Part shown: positions 9,502 to 20,617 of the stretch, one piece after another
Layout of the letters: each line of letters begins with the position of its first letter
How positions within the stretch are numbered: position 1 is the first letter of the stretch
Assembly (NCBI GenBank): GCA_013176395.1
Contig: JABMLP010000018.1
Location: 620,001 to 684,000, forward strand
Direction of reading: 5' to 3'
Length of the DNA stretch: 64,000 nt
Source: Venturia oleaginea
Lineage: Eukaryota > Ascomycota > Dothideomycetes > Venturiales > Venturiaceae
The notes under the pieces: generated by a model
Databases searched by the model: none
What the model was told of the DNA's origin: nothing
What the model saw: only the letters and a program-made list of their open reading frames with translations
Position numbers and translations under genes: made by a program

Positions 9502-12225
9502 TCAAAAATCCTCCTCAGTCAAGGCAACTGCACAATCCCAAATGTGTACCCGCCTCTCCTTCTCAACTTTCTGTTGTATGGCGTTACTCTTAATATCAGC
9601 TGCAGCCTCCTCCACGGTAGCTGACGACCTCGGCCATTGAGCCACCGCTTCCCCAACTGTTGGCAGGAGACATCCGTCAATGATGAACGCATCGTTCTCA
9701 TCCTTAACTCGCTGGTCTACAACAGCCTCCAGTTTCCTGATCAAATTCCCCGCCTCCAACATCAAACCACGCCTTCTCTTCTCAAGAATCGACAACTCGC
9801 TACCAGCAGCAGTTCCCTTTTCCATGGCGTGAGAAAGCCCTTTGTCAGCATCCACCAAAGTTTTCGCAGCAGCAGCAGCCTCGTCTAAGACAAACCACAG
9901 CATTTCCTCCACAGACAATAATCCTTTACCAGCGACAGCAGCGCCCTTTTCCATAGCAGCCATAGCGGCGGCACCTCTGTCCAAAGCATCCAACAGCACC
10001 TGTTCAGCTTCCAATATCCCCTTCTCAACAGATGATTCCTCCCAACTACCCAAAAGCCCAATCGTAGCAACGTCCACCTCCTCAGCAGTGGTCTTCTTTG
10101 CTGTGGCAACCCCTTTCTCCGCAGTAACCAGCAAGTCCTTTTCAAAGGGCGAAATCTTCTCGAACATTGGAGTCTCGTCCATAAGCACACCCCACTCTAG
10201 TCCTTCAGCCTTGGCGATGTCACTCAAGGCAGGGACAGTGATGGTATGAGACTCCTCCGCAGCAACCAGCAAGTCCTTTTCAAAGGGCGTAATCTTCTCC
10301 AACATTGGAGTCTCGTCCATAAGCACACCCCACTCTAGTCCTTCAGCCTTGGCGATGTCACTCAAGGCAGGGACAGTGATGGTGTGAGACTCCTCCGCAG
10401 CAACCAGCAAGTCCTTTTCAAAGGGCGAAATCTTCTCGAACATTGGAGTCTCGTCCATAAGCACACCCCACTCTAGTCCTTCAGCCTTGGCGATGTCACT
10501 CATGGCAGGGACAGTGATGGTGTGAGACTCCTCCAAGGAATTCAAGGCCGGGACAGTCATTGCATGAGACTTCGGCGATGGCATGGTACGGAACGGAAGA
10601 ACGAGAGAACCCATGGATTTCCCTCTTGCAGCCAGACTCACCGTCTTCTCATATCTGTAACCACTCTCCTCCACAACAAGCTGCATCTTCATCCTCTTGA
10701 CCCAAGATCGACGCCGCCTGTTTGGGTGCGTCTTCACAAAAGTGTCCTCGTCATCGTCATCGCCCAGGCCAATCTGACAATCAAGCAACCAGTCCTCGAG
10801 GACAACACCTGTAGTGTCATCCGGAGGGCAGCGGAGCATCCAGTCCTCAATGGCAACAATACTTGAAAGCGACTTGTAGCTCTTTTCTAACTCGATCCTG
10901 CATTTGAACAGCTCAAGTGCTATGCGCGCCTCATCTTCAGTGCAGTACCTCGAAAGGGGACCAGGACTGGGGCATTTCTGGTTCCTTATTCCCTGGACAA
11001 ATGCTTCAACACCAATCAGCTCAATGGTAGACAAGTTCAAGACAACACTATTTGCAATCGAGATCGCCTCATCCTCTGGAATCTTGGCCCACAGCGTGTA
11101 AGGAATCTCGGACTCCATTCGTTGCCGTTGACGTTGACCTCGACATTCTAGACGTGTGATTTTACTACGTTCGGGAACATTTGCACAAGGATCGGTCCAA
11201 GCAAGGATATCGGACATCATGTTGGGCGCAAATCGAGGATCGATCCGAGCAACGGTTTCGCCCATTTCCATTTGAATTTGGCCAAGCATGGACTGAGCCT
11301 CGAGCCAGGAGCCAGCACACTGGCGCATGATGCCTTGTTGGTAACGAAGCTCGGCTGAAACAGTGCGTCCACCCCTGCGAATAATGACGGAGGCAGCTGG
11401 GTCATTGGAGTGCCAATTGCCAGTGATGTGGTCGACATGGCCGGTGCTGGAAGACTTAAAATGTGCGAGATCTTCACTTTGTGTGCAGGCGTCTTTGACG
11501 TTCGGGCCTGTCGCGGAAGGATCTTTGGCGGGCTTGTCGCGGAATATATCTTCTCCGACGGTGACTTGACTTACGTCCTCGAAGACATCGTCCATGACAA
11601 AGCTTGTAAGGTTCTTGAGAGCAGGGCGCTCTGGTGGAGCTGCGGGAGTCGGTGCGGAAGGAGCACAACGATCTGCTGGAACAAGACGGCAAGCTGCGAG
11701 AGACGGCGATTCCTCTTTAAGTTTTTCAATAGGTGCACAACTAGTATTCAGCGTCGCTGGCTCCGCCTCTTTGGAACTCTGGACAGATTGTGCACAGCCA
11801 AATCTCTCCAGCATTTCCGAAGATTTCATCGGGTCGTCGTCCGTCAAGTTGAGTGAAAGCCGAGTTGCAGGAATCGGGGTTGAAGGGCTGACTTCGGCTC
11901 CGCCAGGGTTGTTGTATGGGTCGAACGGTGTGCAGCTTGTGCTGCTGCCATGTAGTTCACACGGCTGGTATTTGATACTCATACGAGACTTCTTAGATCT
12001 GCCTTTGATTGTGTCGCGCCAGCCGCTTTTCTTTCCAGAGCTGGGCGATTCGATAATATAACTTTCAACCGGTGGGACAAGCTGCATGGGCGGTGTGGTA
12101 CTACCTCGACCATAGTCATCTCGTGGAGAGCAGGGAGATTCTTGCCTGGAGGTGAAAAGACCTGCAACACTGGCAACAAGGCTCGGGCGTTTTTTGACAC
12201 GGTATGAACCTTTCGGAGGGGTCAT
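9502..12225 (-). CDS. Unrecognised large protein with 46-residue tandem repeats
   Basis: One open frame of 907 codons without introns. I know no family for it. The N-terminal third is Ser/Pro-rich and basic (starts MTPPKGSYRVKKRPSLVASV), typical of disordered fungal proteins. A more ordered middle part follows (about 290-480, with several Trp and Cys). Around residues 560-700 there are three consecutive copies of a 46-residue unit containing SHTITVPALSDIAKAEGLEW and GVLMDETP. The last quarter is Ala/Glu/Lys-rich and probably helical. There is no signal peptide or membrane segment, so it is probably intracellular. The long frame and biased composition make it a real gene; its function is unknown. 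Confidence 0.75.
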   Translation of the reverse strand: MTPPKGSYRVKKRPSLVASVAGLFTSRQESPCSPRDDYGRGSTTPPMQLVPPVESYIIESPSSGKKSGWRDTIKGRSKKSRMSIKYQPCELHGSSTSCTPFDPYNNPGGAEVSPSTPIPATRLSLNLTDDDPMKSSEMLERFGCAQSVQSSKEAEPATLNTSCAPIEKLKEESPSLAACRLVPADRCAPSAPTPAAPPERPALKNLTSFVMDDVFEDVSQVTVGEDIFRDKPAKDPSATGPNVKDACTQSEDLAHFKSSSTGHVDHITGNWHSNDPAASVIIRRGGRTVSAELRYQQGIMRQCAGSWLEAQSMLGQIQMEMGETVARIDPRFAPNMMSDILAWTDPCANVPERSKITRLECRGQRQRQRMESEIPYTLWAKIPEDEAISIANSVVLNLSTIELIGVEAFVQGIRNQKCPSPGPLSRYCTEDEARIALELFKCRIELEKSYKSLSSIVAIEDWMLRCPPDDTTGVVLEDWLLDCQIGLGDDDDEDTFVKTHPNRRRRSWVKRMKMQLVVEESGYRYEKTVSLAARGKSMGSLVLPFRTMPSPKSHAMTVPALNSLEESHTITVPAMSDIAKAEGLEWGVLMDETPMFEKISPFEKDLLVAAEESHTITVPALSDIAKAEGLEWGVLMDETPMLEKITPFEKDLLVAAEESHTITVPALSDIAKAEGLEWGVLMDETPMFEKISPFEKDLLVTAEKGVATAKKTTAEEVDVATIGLLGSWEESSVEKGILEAEQVLLDALDRGAAAMAAMEKGAAVAGKGLLSVEEMLWFVLDEAAAAAKTLVDADKGLSHAMEKGTAAGSELSILEKRRRGLMLEAGNLIRKLEAVVDQRVKDENDAFIIDGCLLPTVGEAVAQWPRSSATVEEAAADIKSNAIQQKVEKERRVHIWDCAVALTEEDF
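10121..10534 (-). repeat. Coding tandem repeat, three 138-bp units
   Basis: Within the 907-residue protein a 138-bp unit repeats three times with a handful of differences. The same TCCTCCGCAG word is at 10253 and 10391, exactly 138 bp apart. A further partial unit follows near 10530-10560. The period is 46 codons, so the reading frame is kept. Confidence 0.9.
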
Positions 12226-13057
12226 GGTGATGATGATCTGGTATAGACAAAGCGTGCTAAGTGATCAAAGTAACAAGTGTGATGTTTGGGATGTTGGAAA
12301 GAAGTGAAGAGAAAGTCGGAAAGCGTACAGAGGGGAGTACCTTAAACCAGCGGTCGCCATTGTCTACCGCGACTTCATTGCTTGAAGACATGACGGAAGG
12401 GACATAATAGATATGCTCTTGCCTATACACTCATGCCCACCTCACTTTTGATATCATGCTGATGCTGCAACTCCAAGGCTCAATGCTCAAATCAAGATAT
12501 ATCAAATTTGAGCAGGTCTATCAGAATCATTGATCTGGTGGTCATATCTGTAGCTGTACAAGGCCAGAAGGAGGTGTAGTCGGATGATAGAAAAGAGTGC
12601 CCTGAGAAGAGGTGAAGATGAAGGGCGATGAACTGAATATATATTACTATCTGTATCGTAGACGCGCTGACGTGAAATGCCGCTCCACTCGGCAGGGAAT
12701 TTCGAGGCGCGACCTACACGTCCCTGAGCTCAACTCCTAAATAATCTTGCGCCTCGCACACATTCCTCCCTGCGTCCATTGTTCGAGAATACCAATAAAC
12801 GCGCCAAATACGATCAAGTCCTCATTCCACACTCCAGCAACCTTCTTCACCACGAAAAGAAGACTCCAAAACACTGCTGGACATTTGTTGACGCTCCCAT
12901 AACACTCGACAACTAAACACTTCCCCTCCATCGCAGACCACTGCCCGACTCCCAGAAGCAACATCTCCCATTTCTACTTTCAGTGCCATCACTGACATCG
13001 AATACCAAAGACTCTTCCTTTTGCGCGCACCATCACCACCAGCTACAATAACCAGAG
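12226..13057. promoter_or_regulatory. Shared upstream region of divergent genes
   Basis: About 830 bp between the start of the 907-residue protein gene (minus) and the RRM-like gene (plus). Minus-strand frames at 12737-13085 run antisense to the presumed leader and look like chance. I see no firm promoter motif. Confidence 0.4.
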
Positions 13058-14347
13058 ATGGCACCAAAAGGAGAAGCATCGGCATTCAACGCCATCATTC
13101 AAGCCGGTCAGTTGTCTTTCAAACGCCATTGAGGAGTTCGCTAACTCTCAGGCAGAGCGAGAAAAGAAGAAAAATCAGTTGCTAGCAGACAAGATATTTG
13201 GCAGTGGAAAGCGATCAAGTCTACCGGCTTCTGGAAATGGAAATGGACGGAAAGCACCTACAGGTCCAGCAACGCTGGCTAGTCGAGCTGGTATCACAAA
13301 GGTTTGCATACCTATACTTCAATGCGATCCATACGCAAGGACTAACAGTTCACCTAGCCTTCAGCAGGCTCAAAACCGAACACGGGAAGCAGTGGTGCTC
13401 GCTACCCAACATCATTCAAACATGCTGCAAAAGGAGGGAGAGCGGACCATCAACAACGCGCTGTGTCCACACCTCAGCTAACTCGGAGAAATCAGATATT
13501 GACAGACGCCATCACTGGTGGTGGAAATGCACCACATAACCTGAGAAATCAAATCCGTCCCGAGTCTTCGGCGTATACCATGATGAAAGGAGAATCGAGA
13601 ATGCAGGGCGGGATCAATATACGTGGTATGGGAGAGACACCTTCGAAATACACGATCATCGCTCAGAACTTTGCGACTGGAACAACAGCGGCAGACATTG
13701 AGGCAGTGCTTGCCCCTGATCCAATCGAAGATGGCTTGATCCACTGTCGTCTGCTCGCCTCGAACCCCACGGTTATTGCTGAGTTAGTGTTATCGAAAAG
13801 CTCAACGGCCCACTCCATAATAGCTACATTCAACAACAAGAAGGTACGATTGTGCCTATCTGATTTACGAAGTCAGGCCAACTAATGTCAACAGGCTGAC
13901 GGTCGACTGCTTCACGTATATTTACAAAATCCTGTGACCGATGTTCGCAGAGGTAGAGCGGCACCTACCTCGACACCAGGGCTTACGAAAACCTCAGATA
14001 CTAACATGATGGACGTTGAGGAGACACGTGCATACGAGAACAGTCGACGTACGCAGGAGAAAGCATATTCACCACCAACGCCACTACGAGGAGATCGAGC
14101 TCGAGCTCAACCAGCGATACAAGACGGTCGCTATGGCTTCAGCGACAACACTCCATCTAGCGATGCTTCATACCAGGATGATCGACGTCCACCTCACTAT
14201 GGACGACGTGGTGGAGCGCGAGGCGGAAGTGATCGTGGAGGCGACCAACATGGCAGCGGACTCGTGTCGGATTCTATGATAGCACCAGCAGAAACCGACA
14301 GATATATCCCGCAATATCCTAGAGGTGGCCGCAATTTCAGGAGATAG
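13058..14347 (+). CDS. RRM-like RNA-binding protein with RGG-type tail
   Basis: Four exons: 13058-13106, 13156-13301, 13358-13843, 13895-14347, giving 377 residues. The N-terminus is MAPKGEASAFNAIIQAEREK followed by a basic coiled segment. The centre (about 155-245) reads as an alpha-beta RNA-recognition fold, with YTIIAQNFATGTTAADIEAV as first strand and helix and DGRLLHVYLQ as last strand. The tail is Arg/Gly-rich (YGRRGGARGGSDRGG), common in mRNA-binding proteins. I infer a nuclear mRNA-binding role but cannot name an orthologue. The first junction uses the acceptor GGCAG at 13155 rather than the CAG a few bases upstream, because only that one joins the frames. Confidence 0.8.
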
Positions 14348-14876
14348 GTTTGGGTGAAAGGAGATGTAGAAGTACTAGCACTGGAGTAAGGCGTTCATAA
14401 AGGAGCAGAGAAGAGCATTGCAAGAAGCGAATAGGTTGTTTGTAAGATACCAGCACATGGGCCACAACCAGTATAGGCATATTAGTTCGCATTCAGATGG
14501 CATAGCTCACCTCTGTTGACATGAAAATAATGATATATTTGGTCCCGTGACTTGTTCTCGTCTTTCAAAGCACGCTAAACCCGCCCACCGGAACTTGGAT
14601 GTTAGGCTTCAGTAACTTTTATATACCTCCGCAAACAGCTATTGTCCATCAAGACACCTCGAATGCACCCATTTTAACACACTGGTCCCCACTACATACC
14701 ACCTATACTGCTACATATGATTGTACCCTTGGTTTTGTGAAAGTTGCTGCGTGGATTTGTCTCTGCAGCTCCAGGTGCAAACATCATACACATCTCCAAG
14801 CTTCATAGCTCTGACCAGCGAAAGAAAGCATCAACCTGACCAAAGAGAGTTCCTTCACGCGTCAGATTCATCGAAG
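14348..14876. other. Intergenic between two plus-strand RNA-binding protein genes
   Basis: About 530 bp holding the 3' UTR of the RRM-like gene and the promoter of the next gene. No other gene seen. Confidence 0.4.
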
Positions 14877-15983
14877 ATGGCGTCGCCATCCCCCAGACGC
14901 TCTAGGAGCAGGAGTCCAGGCCGAGACTCACCAGCCCGGTCACCACGTCGCAGTGTCTCTCCAAGGTCTGATTCGCGAACCCGCTCACGATTACGATCAC
15001 TCACACCACCCTCCTACCGTCGTAATGGCAGGTCGAAGAGTCTTAGCAGGTCGAGGAGTCGTAGTAGAGGGCGCGAGAGCAGTAGGAGTGTCAGCAGGAG
15101 TAGGAGCAGGTCGAGAGAGCTTTCCTTTCCACGAAGCGCAAAGGCATGTCTCGGATACGGCAGGCCCTGAATTGATAGTGTTTAAGCTAACTTCATTGAC
15201 AGATTGTCGTAGAACAGATCACAAAGAATGTCAACCGAGACCATCTCCAAGAAATCTTCAGTACCTATGGTACCATCCTAGACATTGATCTCGCAGTGAG
15301 CAAAACATGTAAGCATCCCTTGTCTCGGTTCGCCTTCCAACATTCATCGACTAACAATTACAGTCCGCAATCAGAACGGTGGCCTGGCCTACATTCTCTA
15401 CAAAACCACCGAGGACGCCCAGCTCGCCATTTCCCACATGCAGGAGGCTCAAATTGATGGCGTGAAAATAACCGTCAGCATTGTCCTCCCAAAACGCCGC
15501 TGGTCACGCTCTCCCCCCGCGAAGTACGGCTACGTCGAACGCGAAGGTCCTCGAGGGGCCAGCTTCGGAGGTAGAGGCAGAGGAGGTAGAAGCGACCGAT
15601 TCCGATCACCAGAACGCGGTCCACGAGGTGGTGGATACGGTGGACGTGTTGGTGGTGGACCACCCCGTGGAGGAAACTCATATTACCCTTCTCGCGATGG
15701 GCCAGCTCGTCGCGATCGGAGCTATACTCGTAGCAGGAGCAGGAGTCCTCCTAGACGAAGCGGCAGAGATTACTCTCGCAGTCCATCATACACCCGTTCT
15801 CCTTCGCCTAGACGTGGTGGCTATGGAAGGAGAGATAGTCCACCCAGAGAGGGCCGAGGACGAGGAAATGCTAGTGGACGCGGTGGTAGGAGACGGAGCA
15901 GAAGCAGGAGCTACAGCAGTCGAAGCCGTAGCCGGTCATACACTCGTAGCCGAAGCCGGGACCGCGGTGGCAGAAGGCGCTAG
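14877..15983 (+). CDS. RNPS1-like SR-rich splicing/exon-junction protein
   Basis: Exons 14877-15143, 15203-15308 and 15364-15983 encode 330 residues. RNPS1-type proteins bind spliced mRNA through one RRM and, with SR proteins, act in splicing and export in the nucleus. The N-terminal 89 residues are an RS domain (MASPSPRRSRSRSPGRDSPA onward). The RRM (about 90-165) starts IVVEQITKNVNRDHLQEIF and has GGLAYILYKTTEDAQLAI as its RNP1-like strand. The C-terminal half is RGG- and RS-rich. The frame only closes if intron 1 (15144-15202) begins with GC (AAAG|GCATGT) instead of GT. The family is clear from RRM plus RS architecture; exact orthology to RNPS1 is inferred. Confidence 0.87.
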
Positions 15984-17584
15984 ACGGGAAGAGGGTTTGT
16001 TTGAATCTTGGAGGTCATCTTGGGAGACAACTGACGCTTGTGGTATGTACTGTGCGGTGTATAATTGACTCGAGGGTTGATAGGTTTGGACCAGCTACAC
16101 ATTCAGAGCCAGTAGAATTGAAGAGCATGCGTATGGTAGAAGGTTGTAGGACTAGTGAGAAGAAAAGGAAAGCGGGAATTGGAAGCTCAACAGTCTACAT
16201 CATTCAACAGAAGAGCATGCACCAGGCCCTCGGCCATCAATCTTTCACAGCATAGTCAAGCAAAGGGTAATATCTTCATACTGTGAGTAGCGATGAATCT
16301 TGGAACAAGGAATGTACTCACGAGCGCAGTGAACTCGTTCCTTCAAACCCGACGTTCGATTCAGATACCAGTTGTGCAGATTTCTAAGGCGCGTGCTTCA
16401 CGATAATAGGGTATAGAAGCCACTTGGTCTCTCAAAAGTTCTATGATCGAACAACTCAAGCAATGTTCACCAATCTTTTCAACGGCTTTGAGTCTGTTTC
16501 CGGCTTCAATTATGTCACCACTTCCCGACGAGTCACTACAATACAACGTTACGTCCGGCACGCAATTTCGATCTAGGTTCAATGCTATCCTGTGTGACTC
16601 GGCTATCACGCCCCTATCTCATCCACTCCGACTTATCCACGACTAGCTCCTGCTGCGATGCGAATACCGTTGATGGTGTATATACCCACTCCGAGTCCTC
16701 TCTCTTTGCCCTCGCGTTCACAACTCTCACATTATTGCTCGGGCTCCAAGCTTAACATGACGTCAAAGTCGCTTCCAACAAAACCAGTAGAGCAACTCGA
16801 GTCGCCTGCATTCCATCCTATGAGCCTTCGTACCTTGAAGGCAACGGCACTACTCTCTCCTGTCCCATTAAAGGACATGAATAAGGATTGTTGTTTCTCA
16901 GGAGCGGGGTTATGATCTCGACCGAGAGAAGAGGCCGAATGCGTGCAACATGCTATACCCGATGGAACCTCAAGGGAACACGAATGTGGCGGCCCCATCT
17001 CAAGGTTGGAGATACGTGTAGAACTGTTGTACCGCTGTGCAGAGATATCCTACAACCCTAGGCCTGATCCTCCGGCAAATCCAGGTACCCCAAGCAGCAC
17101 CGACCAACCATGACAATCTGTTGTTTCAAACCCCCAGATTTTGTTTCGATTTTAGTTAGGCAGTCTACACCAGCCAGTAGTTTCCGCTCTGGTTCCTGGC
17201 CGAAAATCAATGTGGAGAGTACGACTCAAGGGCGAACCTCTAGCTCCCATCAGACGACACATCTAGATCGGCTTCTGGCATCATGAAACAGCAATGAGGT
17301 ATGAAATTGCCATCTGTTGATAGGATGCTAGGAACATAATTAGCCACTTCCTCTTCAATTACAAGGAAATGACTTGCACCAAGTCGACAGCAGTTTCCAT
17401 ATTGGATTGTTGCCACGCTACACACAGCCGCGTAGGTTGACACAGATCGTGGGTGAGTGTGATTACAGGATGGTACTTGGTATAAGTGAGTGATAGTTGC
17501 TCGTTCGAATGGTCTGAGATGTAGCGACCGTTCCTTTCTTTCTCTTCTCTGTCTCTTCCCTCTCGCCAACGCGCTGGGCTTGCA
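15984..17584. other. Long intergenic stretch, no gene recognised
   Basis: About 1.6 kb. Several frames of 60-120 codons exist on both strands (for example 16361-16609 minus, 17240-17602 minus), none resembling a known family. It includes the RNPS1-like 3' UTR and the promoter of the LysM gene. Confidence 0.4.
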
Positions 17585-18871
17585 ATGTCTTTCTTTATTC
17601 ACACTGTCAGCGATCCAGAATTCTTATCGTCGTTGGACGGGTTTGGAACTATACTGACGCAGAATATAGCTTTTGGCTGCAGGCTGCATTCTAGCACTAG
17701 TTCTGGGAGCGCCTGTGCAGTCTTTTCCTTTAGCACGAATTGGCACCATCTCAGCTCCCGATTCTTCTTTATCTCAACAACTTTCTGAGCGTGGTGCGAG
17801 CGATGTCTATCGCATGTATACTGGAACTAGCCAATCCGCATCATGGCCCAAAATGACTCAATGGGTTTCCTCATTTGATGAAATGTAAGTATCTCACCTC
17901 CTCCAATTCCATAGATACATATACTCACGTAGGATAGGTTCACCATCAACAAAAAAGTCGTAGCCGGCGGCTGCGCCCAATTCAACGTTGCTGCAAACTC
18001 GGCTCAAGAAACCTCAGATATCGCGAGTGGGGTCAAGACTGTCGCAGCAGAAACGGGCATAGATTCCCGCTTCATTCTCGCCATCATGCTTCAAGAAAGT
18101 AATGGCTGTGTCCGTGCTCCAACCACAAACTATGGAGTCAGAAACCCAGGATTGATGCAAGACCACGATGGATCCGCAACTTGCAATGAAGCCGGCCGCA
18201 TTCAAAACCCCTGCCCAGCCCCAATCATCACGCAAATGATCCGTGAAGGCGTTTCGGGCACGCCTGCTGGAGATGGCTTGGTCCAGACTATGGCGAAAGC
18301 GGGGGATCATGGGACATCGAAGTATTATGTCTCGGCAAGGATTTACAATTCCGGATCTTTGGCAGCGAGTGGCGATTTGAGTGACGGTATTGCGACGCAT
18401 TGTTATGTTTCCGATATTGCGAATCGACTTACTGGATGGGTTTACGCGAAAAAAGCTTGTTCGCTGGACGGGGGGAGTGTGGACGTTGGGTACAATGCTC
18501 CTCCTCTTCCCCCTGCGACGCCGAAACCTGCGATGCCTGTTGTCGCTGCTCCTGTCGCTCTGGGATCCGTTGTTGCGGTACCAAAGGCTCCAGTATTAGC
18601 ACCAGCACCACCAGTCCAACCTCAACCGATCTCACTCAACATTAACCCCTCCTCACCGCCAACCAAAAGTAAAGCCACGGCCTCGAAACTGGCTCCAGGT
18701 GCATCGACAAATTGTGCGCAATACTACAACGTCCAAGGTGGCGATATATGTAACAAGATATCGGAGAAGTTTGCCATCTCTTTTGACCAGTTGAGGCAAT
18801 TGAATACGAAGATTGATGCTGATTGTAGTAATCTGTGGTTGGGGTATGATTATTGTGTGAAGGGCTTGTGA
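17585..18871 (+). CDS. Secreted lysozyme-like protein with C-terminal LysM domain
   Basis: Exons 17585-17605, 17670-17884 and 17938-18871 give 389 residues. Splicing the 21-nt first exon to the second yields MSFFIHTLLAAGCILALVLG, a clean signal peptide, so the protein is secreted. Residues about 80-280 look like a lysozyme/lytic-transglycosylase fold: ILAIMLQESNGC places Glu132 where the catalytic Glu of SLT-type enzymes sits. A Pro/Ala/Val-rich linker (about 290-330) leads to a C-terminal LysM domain (about 335-388) with YYNVQGGDICNKISEKFAIS and paired Cys, as in fungal LysM proteins that bind chitin or related glycans. Activity on a glycan is inferred from the fold, not shown. Confidence 0.82.
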
Positions 18872-19563
18872 GGGACATGATGAGGGAGGTTGTGAGGATA
18901 TGAGCAAACGGCACTTCTATCACAAGATATCTCGCAAGCAAAACTCAAAATTGGGTGCCCTAAGTATCAATCATATATCTTGGCAACGCCTCACGCGACG
19001 AGAGAGCGAGAGGCGATTGCAACTGCAGTTGCGGAGGTGAAATGTGTTTGCTTCTGTATACGATAAAGAAGTCAGAAGACGTCGACAGAAGTGTCGAGAA
19101 GTGCGTCGTTCACATGTGGATATATTTGCTGCGCCTCTCTGGAAATGTTGAGGTGTTTTGCGGTGAAAAGTTTGGTAGAAAGGAATCTTTGTTCTTTTTT
19201 TCTGTAGGAATTGCCATGCCTGGATTGTTTTTGAGTATATCGAGAACTCTCTGGCAATGACGCTGTGAAACAAAGTCATGAATTTATGAATATCAAAGTG
19301 ATTTTGAAAGTGATTGTTTATATCTCGTGTTGTGTTTTGATGACGCGTAGCGTAGCTTCAGCCACAGGTGATGACGATTGTGTCCCGCTGCTGTCGCCCC
19401 TCTCTTCGTGTTTACAAGCTTGCAGAACTCTAAAAGTAGCAATCCTCATCTCCATTCTCTAGCAAGACAACTTCTATACATACTCAACACTACTCCTCCA
19501 ATACTTCCATACAATCATCTACCAATCTCTACACATACAACATCCTCCACACAATCCCACACC
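18872..19563. other. Intergenic, nothing recognised
   Basis: About 690 bp between two plus-strand genes. The last 150 bp are CA- and TC-rich, typical of a fungal 5' leader, and run into the ACACC preceding the ATG at 19564. No other feature seen. Confidence 0.4.
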
Positions 19564-20617
19564 ATGTCAACAGTCGTCAATGTCAAGGGCATCTCAGCCT
19601 CGACTCCTGAGAAGGAGATCAGAGACTTCTTCTCCTTCTGCGGGAAGATCGCTACCTTAGAACTCCACACAGATGGTACACAGGGCGCCAACGGATCCCA
19701 ATCGGCAACCGTCACCTTCGAGAAAGAAACCGCTGCAAAGACTGCTCTCCTCCTCGACAACACTCAACTCGGCCCTTCCCAAGTCCAAGTCACCTCCGCT
19801 TCCTCCACCGGTACAACTGCCTCCAGCACCTCAAAAGCAGCAGAGCACGATGGCTCAGCAGATAACGACGTAGCACAAGAGGACAAGCCCCGCTCGAGAA
19901 TTTTCGCCGAATACCTAGCACACGGATATGCCATCAGCGATAAGGTCATCGAGCGCGGTCTGGCCCTCGACCAACAACACGGCATCTCTTCACGCTTTAC
20001 CACTGCCCTCAAGAACTTTGACGAGAAGTACAAGGCGACCGACAAGACCAAGAACATCGACCAACAATACGCCATCTCCACCAAGGCTAACAATGCTTGG
20101 GCAGGGCTCAATTCCTACTTCGAGAAAGCCACTAGCACACCCACAGGTCAGAAGCTACGAGACTTCTACGTTCAAACCTCTAAGCAAGTTCTCGATGTGC
20201 ACAACGAGGCTCGTCATCTCGCCAACTTGAAGACTTCAGGTAGGCTTATCAATTCTCTTTGCCTCGATTGTGCCTCCATTTTAACTTCATCGTCGATGAT
20301 TTCCTAGCGATCGATCTTTCCAGACTACCAGAAATTTGTCAATACTGATCTTATGTTCAGAGTTTCCAAAACCAATGACATAGTTGCTAACCCGCGTTTC
20401 TCCAGCTCCAGCTCCAGCCGCCGGTGCTAGTGGCACGACTGATGGTACGACCGACATGGAAAAGATCACACCCAGTATCGAAGAAGCAGAGATGGAAAAG
20501 GTCGGCGATAGCGATCGTACCAAATGCAATTGCGGTTCCGATACTGGAAAATGCCCCTGTGCTCCTGGCACGTGTGCTTGCAGCAACTGCGCCAAGAACA
20601 CGGATGTTAAGGCTTGA
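19564..20617 (+). CDS. Vip1-like RRM protein with metallothionein-like C-terminus
   Basis: Exons 19564-20239 and 20406-20617 encode 295 residues. The N-terminus is an RRM (about 1-80) starting MSTVVNVKGISASTPEKEI. Next is a helical region with repeated elements such as ALDQQHGISSRFTTALKNFD and NIDQQYAISTKANNAW, as in the S. pombe Vip1/yeast YIR001C-type family. Exon 2 adds an acidic stretch and a Cys-rich tail with Cys at 266, 268, 275, 277, 282, 284 and 287. That CxC-CxC-CxC-C spacing is like the short copper metallothioneins of fungi such as Neurospora. The tail may bind Cu or Zn; this is inferred. The intron is 166 bp, longer than its neighbours, and the tail is encoded entirely in exon 2. 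Confidence 0.85.

Noticed and set aside
12737..13085. Minus-strand frames before the RRM-like gene
   Set aside because: They overlap the presumed leader in antisense and show no family resemblance or splice support.
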